From: Strobilurus pachycystidiatus
Taxonomy: Eukaryota > Basidiomycota > Agaricomycetes > Agaricales > Physalacriaceae
Direction: 5' to 3'
NCBI GenBank assembly: GCA_019915135.1
Contig: JAHLMK010000001.1
Span: 3,162,001 to 3,226,000 of the forward strand
Length of the DNA: 64,000 bases
Positions 1-11,125 of the stretch are shown here, in pieces. The notes below the pieces were generated by a model that was not told the DNA's origin, ran no database searches, and was given only the letters and a program-made list of their open reading frames with translations. Every line of letters starts with the position of its first letter. Position 1 is the stretch's first letter. The position numbers were made by a program, and so were the translations under genes.

Positions 1-1
1 G

Positions 2-757
2 ACCAAGCAAACCTTTGTCGTCATGGCCGGCTTTCACAATTACAACATCTGGACAGATATCGTTCTCGACTTAGACAGCAACGTCTCGGAGTCAGCAAAT
101 CTCGAGAATATCCAACAGTCCTACTATCGAGACAATGGGCGTGGAGGGATGTTGTGGAGGAACCTGGATAGAACGTCGAAGTTTCTGACAGCCAACACGA
201 TTATACTGGTGGAGGCGCGACGCCAGGGGCTCCCAGGCCGCCGCCCTAGTTCCTATGTTATCAACATCCGCATCGTCGACGAAAGCCAACCAAGTGTCGC
301 TCCGGCCGCCCTTCCCAGTCGCACTGCCCAATACACATTCACTGCGTCCTTCTACAAGGCAATGAATGTTGGGTTCCATCTACTGGAGGCATATCCACCC
401 GAGTTTTGGGAGATGCCGAGCGAACGTACCATGAAACTTTTTATGGATCAAAGCGGCACCTCAGGCATTCTGGTTTTTCGACACCAACAGAGCGGAGAGC
501 GGTTTGCTGTCATGCTGGGAATCCACAACTACCAGATGTGGTCGGATATCTTGACGAATCTGAACTGCGAATTTCAGCAGGAATCCGCAAAGGATATCCG
601 CAACTCGTACTATAGAGATAACGGAAGAGGGGAGATGCTCTGGAAACTTTTGACCTCCACTTCTGGGACACTTTCGAGTGGCCAAACTGTCTCTGTTGCT
701 TCGCATACAACTGGGAAGTCTGGCAACTCCTACCAGTCCGACATTTTCATCCAATGA
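2..757 (+). CDS. Unknown protein, C-terminal part, two copies of one domain (5' end off window)
   Basis: The frame is open from the left edge, so the gene starts outside the window; the ATG at 23 is internal because the preceding in-frame codons (T-K-Q-T-F-V-V) align with the second repeat. The visible part holds two related units. Unit 1 has HNYNIWTDI, later SYYRDNGRGGMLW; unit 2 (from about base 510) has HNYQMWSDI, later SYYRDNGRGEMLW. Each unit is about 80 residues and ends in a beta-rich stretch. No signal peptide or membrane segment is visible in this part. I do not recognise the domain; the strong conservation of the SYYRDNGRG block between the units suggests a functional site. The stop at 755-757 is followed by about 750 bp without a clear gene. 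Confidence is high that this is coding and low for any function. Confidence 0.75.
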   Translation, partial: TKQTFVVMAGFHNYNIWTDIVLDLDSNVSESANLENIQQSYYRDNGRGGMLWRNLDRTSKFLTANTIILVEARRQGLPGRRPSSYVINIRIVDESQPSVAPAALPSRTAQYTFTASFYKAMNVGFHLLEAYPPEFWEMPSERTMKLFMDQSGTSGILVFRHQQSGERFAVMLGIHNYQMWSDILTNLNCEFQQESAKDIRNSYYRDNGRGEMLWKLLTSTSGTLSSGQTVSVASHTTGKSGNSYQSDIFIQ

Positions 758-1118
758 AGATAACATATTACCAGGAGTACCTGTTTTTACGAGCGTCAAA
801 CATTGTAACTGTACCGATAGTAGCAGAGGACGTTGAAACGATTTAAGCAATCGTGTGGGACCGACATTGACAAGATTAGAGGTATAGTCCCGACGGTGTC
901 TCACCGTGATTGACTTATACACGTTGACGACTGAGCTCCCCAATGTGCGGAACAATTGATATATGTCGTCGACAACATAGCTACAAAGTTCCCGAGTCCC
1001 CCCCCAAACGAGTGGTAAATATGAGGGTATTGAATCCAAATCAAACAGCATCCCTCCCTGTTGAAGATCACATCCAGTAACAACTTCGGTTCCTCCTTGC
1101 TCAGATTCTAACTTTGTT

Positions 1119-1301
1119 CTAATGAACAACCTTGTCCGCGCTGTCGAGCGGCGACAGCTGTGGCGCCGTCTCCTCCAGCATCTCACCACCATCGTGGTCA
1201 TCCTCATGCACATCCAGAACCGCCACCTCCTGAGGCGTCCCGGGATCGGGGACTCGGAGCGCTTCAGTGTCTGGTGTCTCGGGTTCGGACGCAGTAGGCA
1301 T
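1119..1301 (-). other. Candidate small acidic ORF (60 aa)
   Basis: An ATG-to-stop frame on the minus strand reads as an acidic, proline- and glutamate-rich peptide (start M-P-T-A-S-E-P-E-T). Its composition looks more protein-like than other frames of this gap. It would run divergently from the DUF2264 gene at 1506. No domain is recognised and the splice structure downstream is unclear, so it may be chance. Confidence 0.22.
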
Positions 1302-1505
1302 TTGTACTACTTAGATTCGGATGTTCACAATGGGAGCATGGATGCGGCGGACCAAGGAGTCAACGAATTGAGCTGTTCCAGTCACGACGCGATATATTTT
1401 GACATTCGGTTTTCCCGGGGATATCTTCAGGCATCGAACGGCCCGCCGGTCCGATTGGGGTTCCCCTCAAATACCCCGCATCCTTTCGCAGAATGTCGAA
1501 CACCC

Positions 1506-3532
1506 ATGGAGTCCTTCGGAAACACTACGCCCTTCGGGCCCAATCCTATTCAGACCAAAGACGACTTGAAGCGATTCCTGACCGATCTTCTCGATGGGCT
1601 AGAGAGCCACACATCGCCTGGAGGTGCGCGTATCCACCTCGGTCACACTGGTACCCATTTCGACGAGACGGCGGCTCAGCTCGAGGGCTTTTCCCGTCCT
1701 ATCTGGGGTCTTGCGTCCCTTCTTGCTGGGGGCTATGATTACAAGGGAACGAGTCGCTGGGTCAATGGGCTCGCCAACGGGACCGATCCCGACAGTGATG
1801 AGTTCTGGGGCAACATGCGCGACAAGGATCAGCGGATGGTGGAGTGCTCTGCTTTGGGATTTGCTATCGCCGTCGCACGGGAGAAGCTATGGGATCCCCT
1901 CACACCCGAGGCTAAGGAGAAGGTTGCGAGCTGGCTGAACACTATGAACGACAAGGAGATGCCCAACACGAACTGGCTCTGGTTTCGGGTGAGTATCCGT
2001 TGTATCTACGCGTCCCGCCAGGTTATCTGACATTGGGATAGGTATTCGCTAACCTCGGTCTATCTAAAGTTGGTTCATCTCGCTTCGATGCGAAGCGGAT
2101 GAAGGCCGATCTTGATCATCTGGACACATTCTACATCGCCGATGGTTGGTCTCGAGATGGACCAGAGGGCGTCGTGCAACTCGATTACTATTCCTCATCA
2201 TTTGCCATCCAATTCGCTCAGCTCGCGTACTCCAAGCTTCAGCAGGCTGAAGATCCTGTTCGCTGTGAGGAATACCGCAACCGTGCGCGTAAATTTGCTT
2301 TGGATTTCGTTCACTACTTTGATGCCGAAGGTACGTGCGGTTCCTCGTTCTCAATCTGACAACTTTTGAACATGTACAATATAGGTCGTGCTATCCCCTT
2401 TGGCAGAAGCATGACATATCGATGGGCAATGTCATCTTTCTGGGGCGCGCTTGCTTTCGCAGACGTGGATCTTCCAGCCCCTTTGACCTGGGGAATTGTC
2501 AAGGGTCTGCAGCTTCGCAATGTCCGCTGGTGGGCCAAACAGGCCGGCGCATTCAACGGTGACGGCAGTCTGACCATTGGCTTCGTGTACCCCAATCACA
2601 ACTTGACGGAGAATTACAACTCCCCAGGCTCACCTTATTGGTGCTGCAAGTCCTTCGTGACCCTCTCCTTGCCAGATTCCCATCCCTTCTGGACTTCTTC
2701 GGAAGAACCGTTCCCGCAGGCGCTGATGGAGACTACCAAGATTCTCCGACACCCGTTGCACATTGCCACCAATCTCGGGGGGCATACGTACATCCTTTCT
2801 TCTGGCCAACAGTGCTCATACCCAGTCAAGCAAGGCGCGGCCAAGTACGGAAAACTCGCGTATTCTTCGGCATTTGGTTACAGCGTTCCTGTCGGTAATG
2901 GGACACTAGAGGAGCTCGGCGGAGACAACGCTCTTGCTCTGAGCGACGATTTCGGCGAAACCTGGAAGTGCAGAAGGGACACGCGGGAAGCGCGCTTCGA
3001 GGAGGATAAATGGCTGCGGTCGATGTGGTACCCATGGAAGGATGTCGAGGTGGAGACTTGGCTCGTACCGCCTACTCCCGATGCCCCACTGTGGCACTTG
3101 CGCGTGCATCGAGTGCGAAGTGGTCGCCCTCTATCCTCAGCGGAAGGAGGATTTGCGATCTATGGCCAGGGCAAAGATGGTCGCGCTTTAGCGCCAACCC
3201 CCGGAGGAGAAGAGTTTGGTACCTACGAGCAGGGTGGGGAGACTCGTGCCGCGTCGAAGGCCGGTGTGGTGGGAATCGTCGATCTCATCGGCACTCCTGG
3301 ACTCTCAGGAAAAGCCTTGCGAACGGATGCTAACACAAACTTGATGGTGCCGCGAGCAGTTATGCCCACTCTTCGAGCAGAGCTTGCCGGTAACGGCCAG
3401 GATATATGGCTCGTGACAGCGGTATTTGCTCTTCCGAGCGTTGATGAGGAAGAAGGTGCTCGTCCAGGTTGGTTCTCAGAGTGGGAGAAGCGTCCTACAG
3501 TACCCGCAGAGATTCAAGCCTTGATGAAGTAG
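1506..3532 (+). CDS. DUF2264 domain-containing protein, 639 aa
   Basis: Three exons: 1506-1988, 2042-2330, 2385-3532; both introns (53 and 54 nt) are GT-AG and keep the frame, giving 639 residues, a normal length for this family. The N-terminal half carries the family-typical block [20 protein letters not shown] followed by [14 protein letters not shown], and later [15 protein letters not shown] across the first junction. DUF2264 proteins are bacterial and fungal, predicted alpha/alpha-barrel proteins of unknown reaction, probably acting on a carbohydrate. The ATG at 1506 was chosen because the family begins just before the G-x-N-P-x-x-T-K-D-D-L segment; the frame is open further upstream to 1122 but that part does not look conserved. 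No signal peptide is seen, so a cytosolic location is inferred. Confidence 0.88.
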
Positions 3533-4304
3533 ACTCCAATGAAAGATGGTATGTACTGTACGACGACTCTAAATTTGATGTCAATTGTATGTCGGTGTTC
3601 CCACTCACTCCGTTCATACTCGCACACCACCTATTGACTTGTTTGGTTTCTGAAACATCGCCCACATCAGTGACAGCGTATCGTAAAGAGCCGCCCACGG
3701 CAAAAGGAAGGTGCGCCCAAGTTTATATGCCTACCGAAGAACTTCTTGATGTGTTCGTTCCTCAGACATGATACGACTCTATAGATCTGCTGCTCACCAT
3801 CTGATACATCTGGCAGATGCTTCTTCAAGAGCGGTCATCTCAGTCTGGGATCATGGTAGTATACCCAACATCATTGATGCAAGGATGATTTCACAACAGG
3901 ATCTATCGAGGGCATAATGAGGTTATCAGGTCTACAGACTGCGCAACATCTTGTGAAAGGGAGGAGGCCTTTGGCCCTGCGACTTGCGCGCATCACATCT
4001 CAAGTTCATTCTTAATGTGGCGTTCATCCGATGCGACAAGAGCATTCTCATTCGGAGACGAACACGAGCCAAAAAGAAATCAGGTAAGATTGATATCATC
4101 AAGATCGGAATAGGGAGATAGGACTGCCTGCCACGCTCAGAGGAGCGTAATATGGGCTAGAGCACAATCCGTCCACAGCGCAAGGAACATCACATTCATT
4201 CGTGCTTGTTACAGAAAAAGTTATTGTTTAGGGATATAAGACGGAAAGCAAGAATACTTCACCTCAGAACGACAAGTTTCAGTCATTCGGATCTCTCTGG
4301 CACC
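3533..4304. other. Intergenic region upstream of the secreted-protein array
   Basis: No gene recognised. The part from about 4025 to 4160 (GATGCGACAAGAGCATTCT, later GATTGATATCATCAAG) recurs in diverged form at about 5466-5570 in front of the second paralogue. The duplication unit therefore included the promoter, not only the coding sequence. Confidence 0.6.
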
Positions 4305-5170
4305 ATGCTCAAGTACATCTCCGTCCTTGCACTTACCACCACCGCGCTGGCGATGGCTATCGGTCGTGCTTCACTGCCTGAATTCGATGGGGCAGTGAGA
4401 CTGATTTTAGCCCCCGTCGTCTTCCAAAATGCCACAATCACACCCTCATCCGCCGATGTGACAGTCATATTGAGGGCTTGCTCAGACCTCAACCTCACCG
4501 GAACCTGCGTTGCTTATGCCGTGAGCTCAATTGCTGGCAGCTGGATTACTGGCTGCGGGGCCATCGGCGTGGATCCGACCAACGGTGTAACCAGTGTACA
4601 GGCGCCTGTTGCTGGTGTCGAGTGTACGCTATGGCAGTGAGTGACATTGAATTTTGTTGCTCGACACATCAGCAACTCGTCCCGATCGGTTGCCGAGGTT
4701 GTCAGGAGGTTGTCGCCTGCCAAATTTGGCCGAAAACCTCAAAACCTCAAAACCTCGCAACCTATGTCCGAAATCGTCACAACCTCACCCGGGGTACCAC
4801 ACCACCACTGGGTCCCCCTCGCATCCGACTGCAAATTCCACCGGTCATCATTGACAGGTATATTTTAAAGGCTCAATTCACAATTCTCAGCAGTAACAGG
4901 CAGGTGACGAAGGCAGACGGAGGACAATAAAAACTGATGAAAACCTCGGAAACCCCAAAACCGGACAACCGATCGGGTAGACTTGCTGATGCCACTGTTT
5001 ATCGAGCGGCGTGTAGGGGTGCTGGATGCACTGGCGCTTCTCTGGTGGTTCCGGGGACCGTGACCATCAATGACTTGAGGACTGTTGGGTGGGACAACCT
5101 CGCACAGAGCTTCACCTGTGACGATGTTGTGTGCCCAACAACGAGCTCGGGCGTGGTACCATGTCCCTGA
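4305..5170 (+). CDS. Small secreted eight-cysteine protein, paralogue 1 (161 aa)
   Basis: Two exons, 4305-4636 and 5017-5170. The product starts with a signal peptide (MLKYISVLALTTTALAMA) followed by a mature domain with eight cysteines, spaced as in the two neighbours. The Asn-Leu-Thr just before the second cysteine and the NDLRTVGWDNLAQSF block resemble a beta/gamma-crystallin-like fold (inference from pattern only). Exon 1 appears to end in a stop (TGG CAG TGA), but the stop lies inside the donor: reading TGG-CA then splicing at GTGAGT joins to G-GGT-GCT, exactly as in paralogues 2 and 3. The intron is 380 nt, against 51 and 58 nt in the neighbours, because of an inserted repeat element (4667-4991). 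Function unknown; secretion and four disulfides are inferred. Confidence 0.85.
4667..4991. mobile_element. MITE-like insertion inside the intron of paralogue 1
   Basis: The element is 325 bp and bounded by inverted repeats at 4667-4692 and 4966-4991 that match at 23 of 26 positions, including the perfect inner core CCCGATCGGTTG. Inside the left end the octamer AAAACCTC is repeated in tandem (about 4733-4757), and a GAGGTT/AACCTC pair lies inside each end. It contains no open frame for a transposase. The two sister genes lack it at the same intron. No clear target-site duplication is visible, so the transposon superfamily is not assigned. Confidence 0.65.
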
Positions 5171-5730
5171 TCACAAATAACTCCCATCGAGTGATGGTCA
5201 GCTGAATCCCTTTCCTGTTCACTCTCTAACTGACTGTAAGCGTCTAGATTTGTCTCCGATGTCCGGTTCCGCGCGCATGTTGTCTATCTGTGAAAGTTTG
5301 AAAGAGATGCTTATAAATTCACATACCATAGTGCATAGGTCCGAACTGCGCGATTCTTTTGCATGGAAAATTGGAAATCAGCCTTTCCCTCTGCGACTTG
5401 CACAAATCACATCTAAATCACAAGTTCTTGTCTACTGTGGTGTTCTACCTACTGTGGCGTTCATCTGATGCGACAAGAGCATTCTTTCTCGGAGATGTCA
5501 GGGAACCAGACAAGATTGATATCATCAAGCTCGAAATAGGTCTGCCAGTCACGCTCAGAGGAAGGCAGAGGAGCAAACTCAAAATGGGCTGCGTTCCAGC
5601 CACAGGGCAAGGAACATTACATTCATTCGTGCGTGTGGCAGAAAAGTTTCTGTTCAGAGAGATAAGACGGCAAGCAAGGATGAATCATCTCAGAACGACA
5701 AGCCTCTGTCATTCGGATCTCTCTGACACC

Positions 5731-6261
5731 ATGCTGAAGTATATCTCCGCCCTTGCACTTACCACCACCGCGCTGGCGATGGCTATCGGTCGTGCTTCAC
5801 TTCCTGAATTCGATGGGGCGGTGAAATTGATTCCAGCCCCCGTCGCCTTTCCAAATTCGACAATTGCTCCCGCACCCGCCGACACAGTAATCTTGAGAAC
5901 TTGCGCAGACCTCAACCTCACCGGAGTCTGCGTCGCATATTCCCTTAGTTCGATTCCTACTGGCTCCTGGAGTACTGACTGCGCCCCCATCGGCGGGGAT
6001 CCGACCAACGGTGTTACCAGTGTACAGGCGCCTGTTGTTGGTGTTGCGTGTGCACTATGGCAGTGAGTGACATTGAATGTTGGTCAACATTGTTGACCGA
6101 GCGGGGTATGTAGGGGTGCTGGATGCACAGGAGCCTCTCTGGTGGTTCAGGGGACTATTAATGACTTGAGGACTGTTGGTTGGGACAACCTTGCAGTCAG
6201 CTTCTACTGTGGCAATCCTTCGTGCCCAACGACGAGTTCCGGTGTAGTACCATGTCCCTGA
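5731..6261 (+). CDS. Small secreted eight-cysteine protein, paralogue 2 (159 aa)
   Basis: Exons 5731-6062 and 6114-6261 with a 51-nt intron in the same place and phase as paralogue 1. The first 31 residues are almost identical to paralogue 1 (signal peptide ALALTTTALAMA then IGRASLPEFDGAV); divergence grows in the middle, where N-glycosylation sequons NST and NLT are seen. All eight cysteines are kept, and the C-terminus ends in VVPCP as in copy 1. The frame is open upstream of 5731 but only this ATG gives the signal peptide. Promoter sequence is shared with paralogue 1, so co-regulation is likely. Biochemical role unknown. Confidence 0.87.
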
Positions 6262-6645
6262 TAACAAACAACTCCGAGCGAATGATGGTTAGCTGAATCC
6301 CCTTTCCGCCACTCTGTAACTCACTGTATGCGCCTAGGTTCGCCTTCGGATCCCGGTTCCGCGTGCTTGTTATTAACCTGTGAATGTTCAAAAGAGATGT
6401 TTGAAAAAGCGCGTACTATAGTGCATAGTACATCTTCTTGTTCTAAACTTTTACTGCAAATGGACGGATTTTCCTCGCGCAAGGCCGCAGATAAGATTGA
6501 TGTCAAGTGTACCGAAAAGAGCTAGTCTTAGCGGAGACGGAAAGGCCCAGAGAAATAGCTTAATTCGATCCAAAGACAGCAAGCGAAGAGGAACCTTAAA
6601 GTCATTGGGGAGGACCAGACTTCCAGTCTCTCTAGCACCGTGTTG

Positions 6646-7180
6646 ATGTACATCTCCGTCCTTGCGCTTACCACCCCCGCCCTGGCGATGACCGTCGGTC
6701 GTTCCACACTGCCGGAATTCGACGGAGCAGTGAAGCTGATCCCAGCCCCCGTTGCCCTCCAAAATGCCACAACCGCTCTCGCACCTGCCAACACAATGAT
6801 ATTGATGACTTGCTCAGACCCCAACCTTACCGGGGTGTGCGTTCAATATTCGCTGGGCTCGATTCCTACGGGCTCCTGGATCACCGCCTGCTCTCCCGTC
6901 GGCGGTGATCCGGCAAACGGTATAAGCAGTGCACAGGCGCCTGCCGTTGGTGTTGCGTGTGCGCTATGGCAGTGAGTACTAGTAACGTTTTCTCAGTCTG
7001 GGGGTGTCGTTAATTGACACTTGGTGTAGGAGTGCTGGATGCACTGGCCCGTCCTTGGTGGTTCAGGGGACTATGAATGACCTGAGGAACGTTGGGTGGG
7101 ACAACCTCGCAAGAAGCTTCTACTGCGGCAATCCTTCGTGCAAATCAGCGTTTGCAGACGCATCGGTACCGTGCCCCTAA
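6646..7180 (+). CDS. Small secreted eight-cysteine protein, paralogue 3, displaced start (158 aa)
   Basis: Exons 6646-6971 and 7030-7180, intron 58 nt. The position of the ATG used by paralogues 1 and 2 is GTG here (6640), but the third codon, AAG in the sisters, has become ATG (6646). Translation from it gives MYISVLALTTPALAM, still a good signal peptide two residues shorter. The mature part keeps the eight cysteines and the NDLRNVGWDNLARSF block. The tail differs (CKSAFADASVPCP in place of CPTTSSGVVPCP). This is the most diverged copy. Upstream sequence is less similar to the other promoters. Confidence 0.82.
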
Positions 7181-8012
7181 TCACTCATAGGTGATGGTTA
7201 GCAAACTCCCCTCCAGCCACTCTCCCACTGATTGTATGCGCATAGAGTTCAAGTTGTCCCGATTTGCGAATCCGGGTTGATATTGCTTGTAAGATGTACA
7301 GTTGAACAATTTGATGTAATTGCGATGAGAACGGACCTGAAAGAGTAAGGGTCCGATGATAGACGAAGACAGAGGCTGGTCGCAGTGCCCTGGCCACACA
7401 GATAGCGTCGCGAACACTGATCGTCGCGTCATGCAAAGTTGTCGACCGAAGTTTGTGCGTGCTGTGGTAACCTAGAGACTGATGAGAATGAGGCCAGGAT
7501 GTGCAGAGTGTGCCATCCATTCAGCGAACGAAGCGTAGCCATAGATGAGAACATGATCTCCAAACATCTGAGCGCCCCAGTCCAAACGAAGCCAAGACCG
7601 CGCATCATGACATATACAAGTTAGAATCTAGGGCGCCCCAGCAATTCATTTTGCGTGCGACATAATGGACGCGACTAAGCGTACTTAAATTTAACAGTGA
7701 GGAGAGCGGTTCGCACCCGAGCATGATGAGCAGACTCGATCTACTAGTAGTGGCCGCGCGATGGGTGTGTGGCATGTCAACAAGTAAATGACGGCGAGGC
7801 CTGGCTTTGTCGGCGTAAAGATAAGAGCGTCTAGTTCCAGAGTAATGCATGTTTAGATAACGGAAAGATGCAAGTCGATGAAGCATGCAAAAACCTGTCA
7901 GTTCATGATCAAGTTGTGGTGGAAGCTGGATGACCTATTTTTGGCCTTCTCGACACGTCGTCGGGCTCGGGCCGATCGCAGTATCTTGAACCGTAACACC
8001 GACAGTCGCGAC
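7181..8012. other. Intergenic region
   Basis: It separates the secreted array from ALG2. Only short unconvincing frames are present; no repeat or RNA gene was recognised. Confidence 0.5.
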
Positions 8013-9600
8013 ATGACCAAGGCTCCCTTGAGAGTCGGCTTTCTTCATCCAGACTTGGGTATAGGTGCGTACATCTCTACAAGTATCCCTTTAGGTTTCT
8101 GAACCAAGTGTGCCCAGGCGGCGCGGAACGCCTAGTCGTGGACGCTGCTCTTGGCCTCCAGAAGCTCGGTCACTCTGTCGACATTTATACCAGTCACCAC
8201 GATCCCGGGCATTGCTTCGAGGAAACAAGAGATGGTAACGGCCCATCTACTTCTCAACAGTTTCCACAGCTCATTTCCAGCTACATAGGAACTCTGAACG
8301 TGCATGCCGAGCATCCACCGTTTCCTCGCTCGATCCGCGGAAAATTCCACATCCTACTCGCACACGCTAGCGCATTGCTTCTCTCACTCCATGTCATCAA
8401 ACGCTCCGCTCAATATGATGTCTTCTTTGTCGACCAACTCTCTACATGTGTCCCCTTCCTTCAGCTAGTTGGCGGCACGCGCGTCGTGTTCTACTGTCAT
8501 TTCCCAGACAAACTCCTTGCGAACGGCGCTTTCGTAGAAGGCAAGATGAAGATGCGAGGCAGTCTCTTGAAGAGATTGTACAGAATACCCATGGACTGGT
8601 GGGAGGAGCTCACGACAGGTACTCTCACTACAATCATCCCGAATCGAATTTCAATAACCTCACAACTCATACAGCGCAGGCCGATGTCATACTGGCCAAT
8701 TCAAACTTCACGGCTCGCGTTTTCAAGGCGTACTTCCCCTCAATACGCGCGAGACCCCGCGTTGTCTATCCCGGCATAAACATCGAAGCCTACGAGGCGC
8801 CTGTCGACCTGGACGATCCCGAAATCAGCCAAGTGCTCTCATCGCGTCCAACCTTCATATCCCTGAACCGATTCGAGAAGAAGAAGAATGCCGCTCTCGC
8901 GGTGTCTTCCTTCGCCGCCGCATTCCCAGAGGAATCTAATCGTCCACGACTCGTCCTTGCTGGAGGCTACGACCCACGCGTGGAGGATAACATGCTTACG
9001 CTCTACGCCCTCATCGACCTCGCGAAATCATGCTCGCTGACCTACAACGTCATCACCCCGAACGCCTCCAAGACCAAAATCCCCCCGCTCAATGTAACAC
9101 GAGACGATCCCGACGTCCTCTTCCTCCTCAATTTCACCACCGCACAACGTACCGCACTCCTCACTAGCCCGCATACGCGTGCGTTCTTATACACCCCCGC
9201 GAATGAACACTTCGGGATCGGGCCTGTCGAGGGTATGATTGGAGGAGTGCCGGTACTGGCGTGCGACTCTGGTGGGCCCGTGGAAAGCGTGGTTGACTCC
9301 CCGAAAGAGATTCGCACTGGCTGGCTACGAGCACCGGAAGTCGCATTGTGGGCGGAGGCGCTGAAGGAGATCAATACTCTGACGGCACAGGAAAGATCGG
9401 AGCTGGGTGTACGTGCGAAAGCACGCGCGAGATCCAAGTTTGGGATGGACGCCATGGCTAGGGACATCGAGGAAGCACTTCGGGAGGCAGCGGCGATGGG
9501 TTCGGCCAGGTTGACGTGGTATGGAGCCATGAAGATAGTAGCTACTATTGTTCTAGCGCTGTTCCCCCTGCTTTTTACACTGTTCAAGTTCAGAGCGTAG
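8013..9600 (+). CDS. ALG2: ALG2, alpha-1,3/1,6-mannosyltransferase of N-glycan precursor synthesis (492 aa)
   Basis: Three exons: 8013-8064, 8118-8618, 8675-9600. ALG2 adds the second and third mannoses to the dolichol-linked oligosaccharide on the cytosolic face of the ER. Seen here: the N-terminal GT-B signature HPDLGIGGAERLVVDAA, which forms only when the first intron ends at 8117; then the middle block VVFYCHFPDKLL; and in the C-terminal domain the retaining GT4 E-x7-E element EHFGIGPVEGMIGG, followed by SGGPVESV. A hydrophobic C-terminal segment (IVATIVLALFPLLFTLF) would anchor it in the ER membrane. Length fits the family. The second acceptor is at 8674, giving ELTTAQADVILANSNFT. Confidence 0.95.
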
Positions 9601-9769
9601 CATTGCAAAAGACTATGTATGTCGGAAAACTTTGAATGAAGGTGTGCGTACGTGAATAGTTCTGTCCATGTAATTATGTTGTACAAGAGATATTGTAGGA
9701 TGGTCCAATATATGCCGAATGTCGTCGTGAAACTTAAAAGCAACCAAGAAGAGAAAAGAGGAGGGATTT

Positions 9770-11125
9770 TTAAGCAGAGTTCAAAGAAAGCTCGATGGGG
9801 CAGTCTGCGGAGGTCACCTGCGTGGTGGTCGAACGAGATCCAATCAGGCCGTTGATGTGCATTTCGAGGTCGAGGCGGAATTTCACGGCTATCGGTCGGC
9901 GACGTCAGCATGCGAAGGGGGGCCCGAATCGGAATGTAAACGCGCACGTACAATCACGAGTGCCGGTGGCGGTGGCCGCGACGTTCTTGCAGCCGTCGTA
10001 CCAGTTGGTCCCTGTGAATGTCTCGTGAGATGGAGCCGCACTTCGTAGGCAGGAGGAAACATACATGTCGTATCAGAGTCATTGCTAGCAACATACGTGA
10101 AGTTGAGGGGCAATGACAGCTGTGTGTACTTCCTCGCTGGTACAGTTCTGTGGCCAAGATCCCCATGGCCGATCTGACGGTCGGTCACCAAGTCAAAGAC
10201 CTTGGCATAGACATGGCTGAATGTCAGTGGGAGGAAGTTGCTGCCGGTGTGCACTTGGAGGTCGGCGAAGGCTGGGAAGGAGAAGTTGGTGGGTGCGCGG
10301 TTGAAGTAGGTATCGACTTCTTTCGCCCAGTCGCCTGTGGCGTTGAGGAGAGGAGTGGTGTTGTTGATGGTGAAGGATGGGACGCGAGGGATCGTGAACG
10401 CGAGAACGATGCCAGCGCTGTAACAAATAATTAGAATTTAGAGCTAGACAAGACAGTGGCTGAACCGAAGCGGGCTCACCAACAACACAGCGCGAACAGG
10501 AAGAAAGTGACGAAGCGTCGAGTGAACCAACTCCCACAACACCCCCGCTCATTCCGCCTCCACGCCGTCCACTTGTCCTTTCTCGATTCGTATCTCTTCT
10601 CCTTCCGTCCCGCCTTCGTCATATCCCGGAGCTCGTCCTTTTGCCATTCAGGCCCCAGCGCAGGCACGGTGACCAACTCGACCGGCCCCGTCGCACTCGC
10701 GGAGTCGTCGTACTTCGATGCCGGTGCCAGCGGTCGGTATCTGCTCAGCCAGCCAATGAGCCACCACACTAAGCCCGGACAGAAATCAGCAACACGCACT
10801 CGTGGGCATTATTGCTGCTGGCGGTGGTGTACGCCCCCAGACCCGTGCTGTATCTCGGGCCAGCATTGTTGAAGTCCGCGTATATGTCGAACCCGCCGCC
10901 CCCGGCCTGCTCCTCGTCGCCTCCCTTCAGCGGCTCCTCCCTGCCCGTGTGGAAGAAGGAGTTGCGATTGTAGCCCGCGGTGCGGCCGCCGAAGAAGGAC
11001 GAGGCGTCGTCTCTGGCGCGACCGCCGTATGGTTGGGACGGCGTTGCGTAGTCGGCATTGAGGGCGTCCATGGAGCCTTTACGGCCATAGAATGAGGAGA
11101 CCGTCGACTTTCGGTCGGAATCCAT
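9770..11125 (-). CDS. Single-pass membrane protein with LEA-2-like outer domain (372 aa)
   Basis: Five exons in transcript order: 11125-10800, 10740-10480, 10417-10065, 10011-9952, 9888-9770; all introns 53-63 nt and in frame. The N-terminal about 170 residues are low-complexity, rich in Ser, Gly and Tyr. A basic stretch (RRFVTFFLFALCC) opens one membrane segment that crosses the exon 2/3 junction. The outer part begins with the pattern IPRVPSFTINNTTPL and contains SFPAFADLQVHTGSNFLPL, GDLGHRTVPARKYTQL and TTWTNWYDGCKN, a layout I know from fungal LEA-2/NDR1-like membrane proteins. Role is unknown; cell-surface or vacuolar location is inferred. The first acceptor could lie three bases earlier, at 10744 (D-R instead of E at the junction). 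Confidence 0.85.

Noticed and set aside
461..1213. 250-codon minus-strand frame overlapping the left-edge gene
   Set aside because: Its second half is antisense to the well-supported two-repeat protein and its sequence is Arg/Ser-rich without any known pattern.
9042..9953. 303-codon minus-strand frame opposite ALG2
   Set aside because: It is the reverse reading of conserved ALG2 codons and shows low-complexity Ser/Ala composition.
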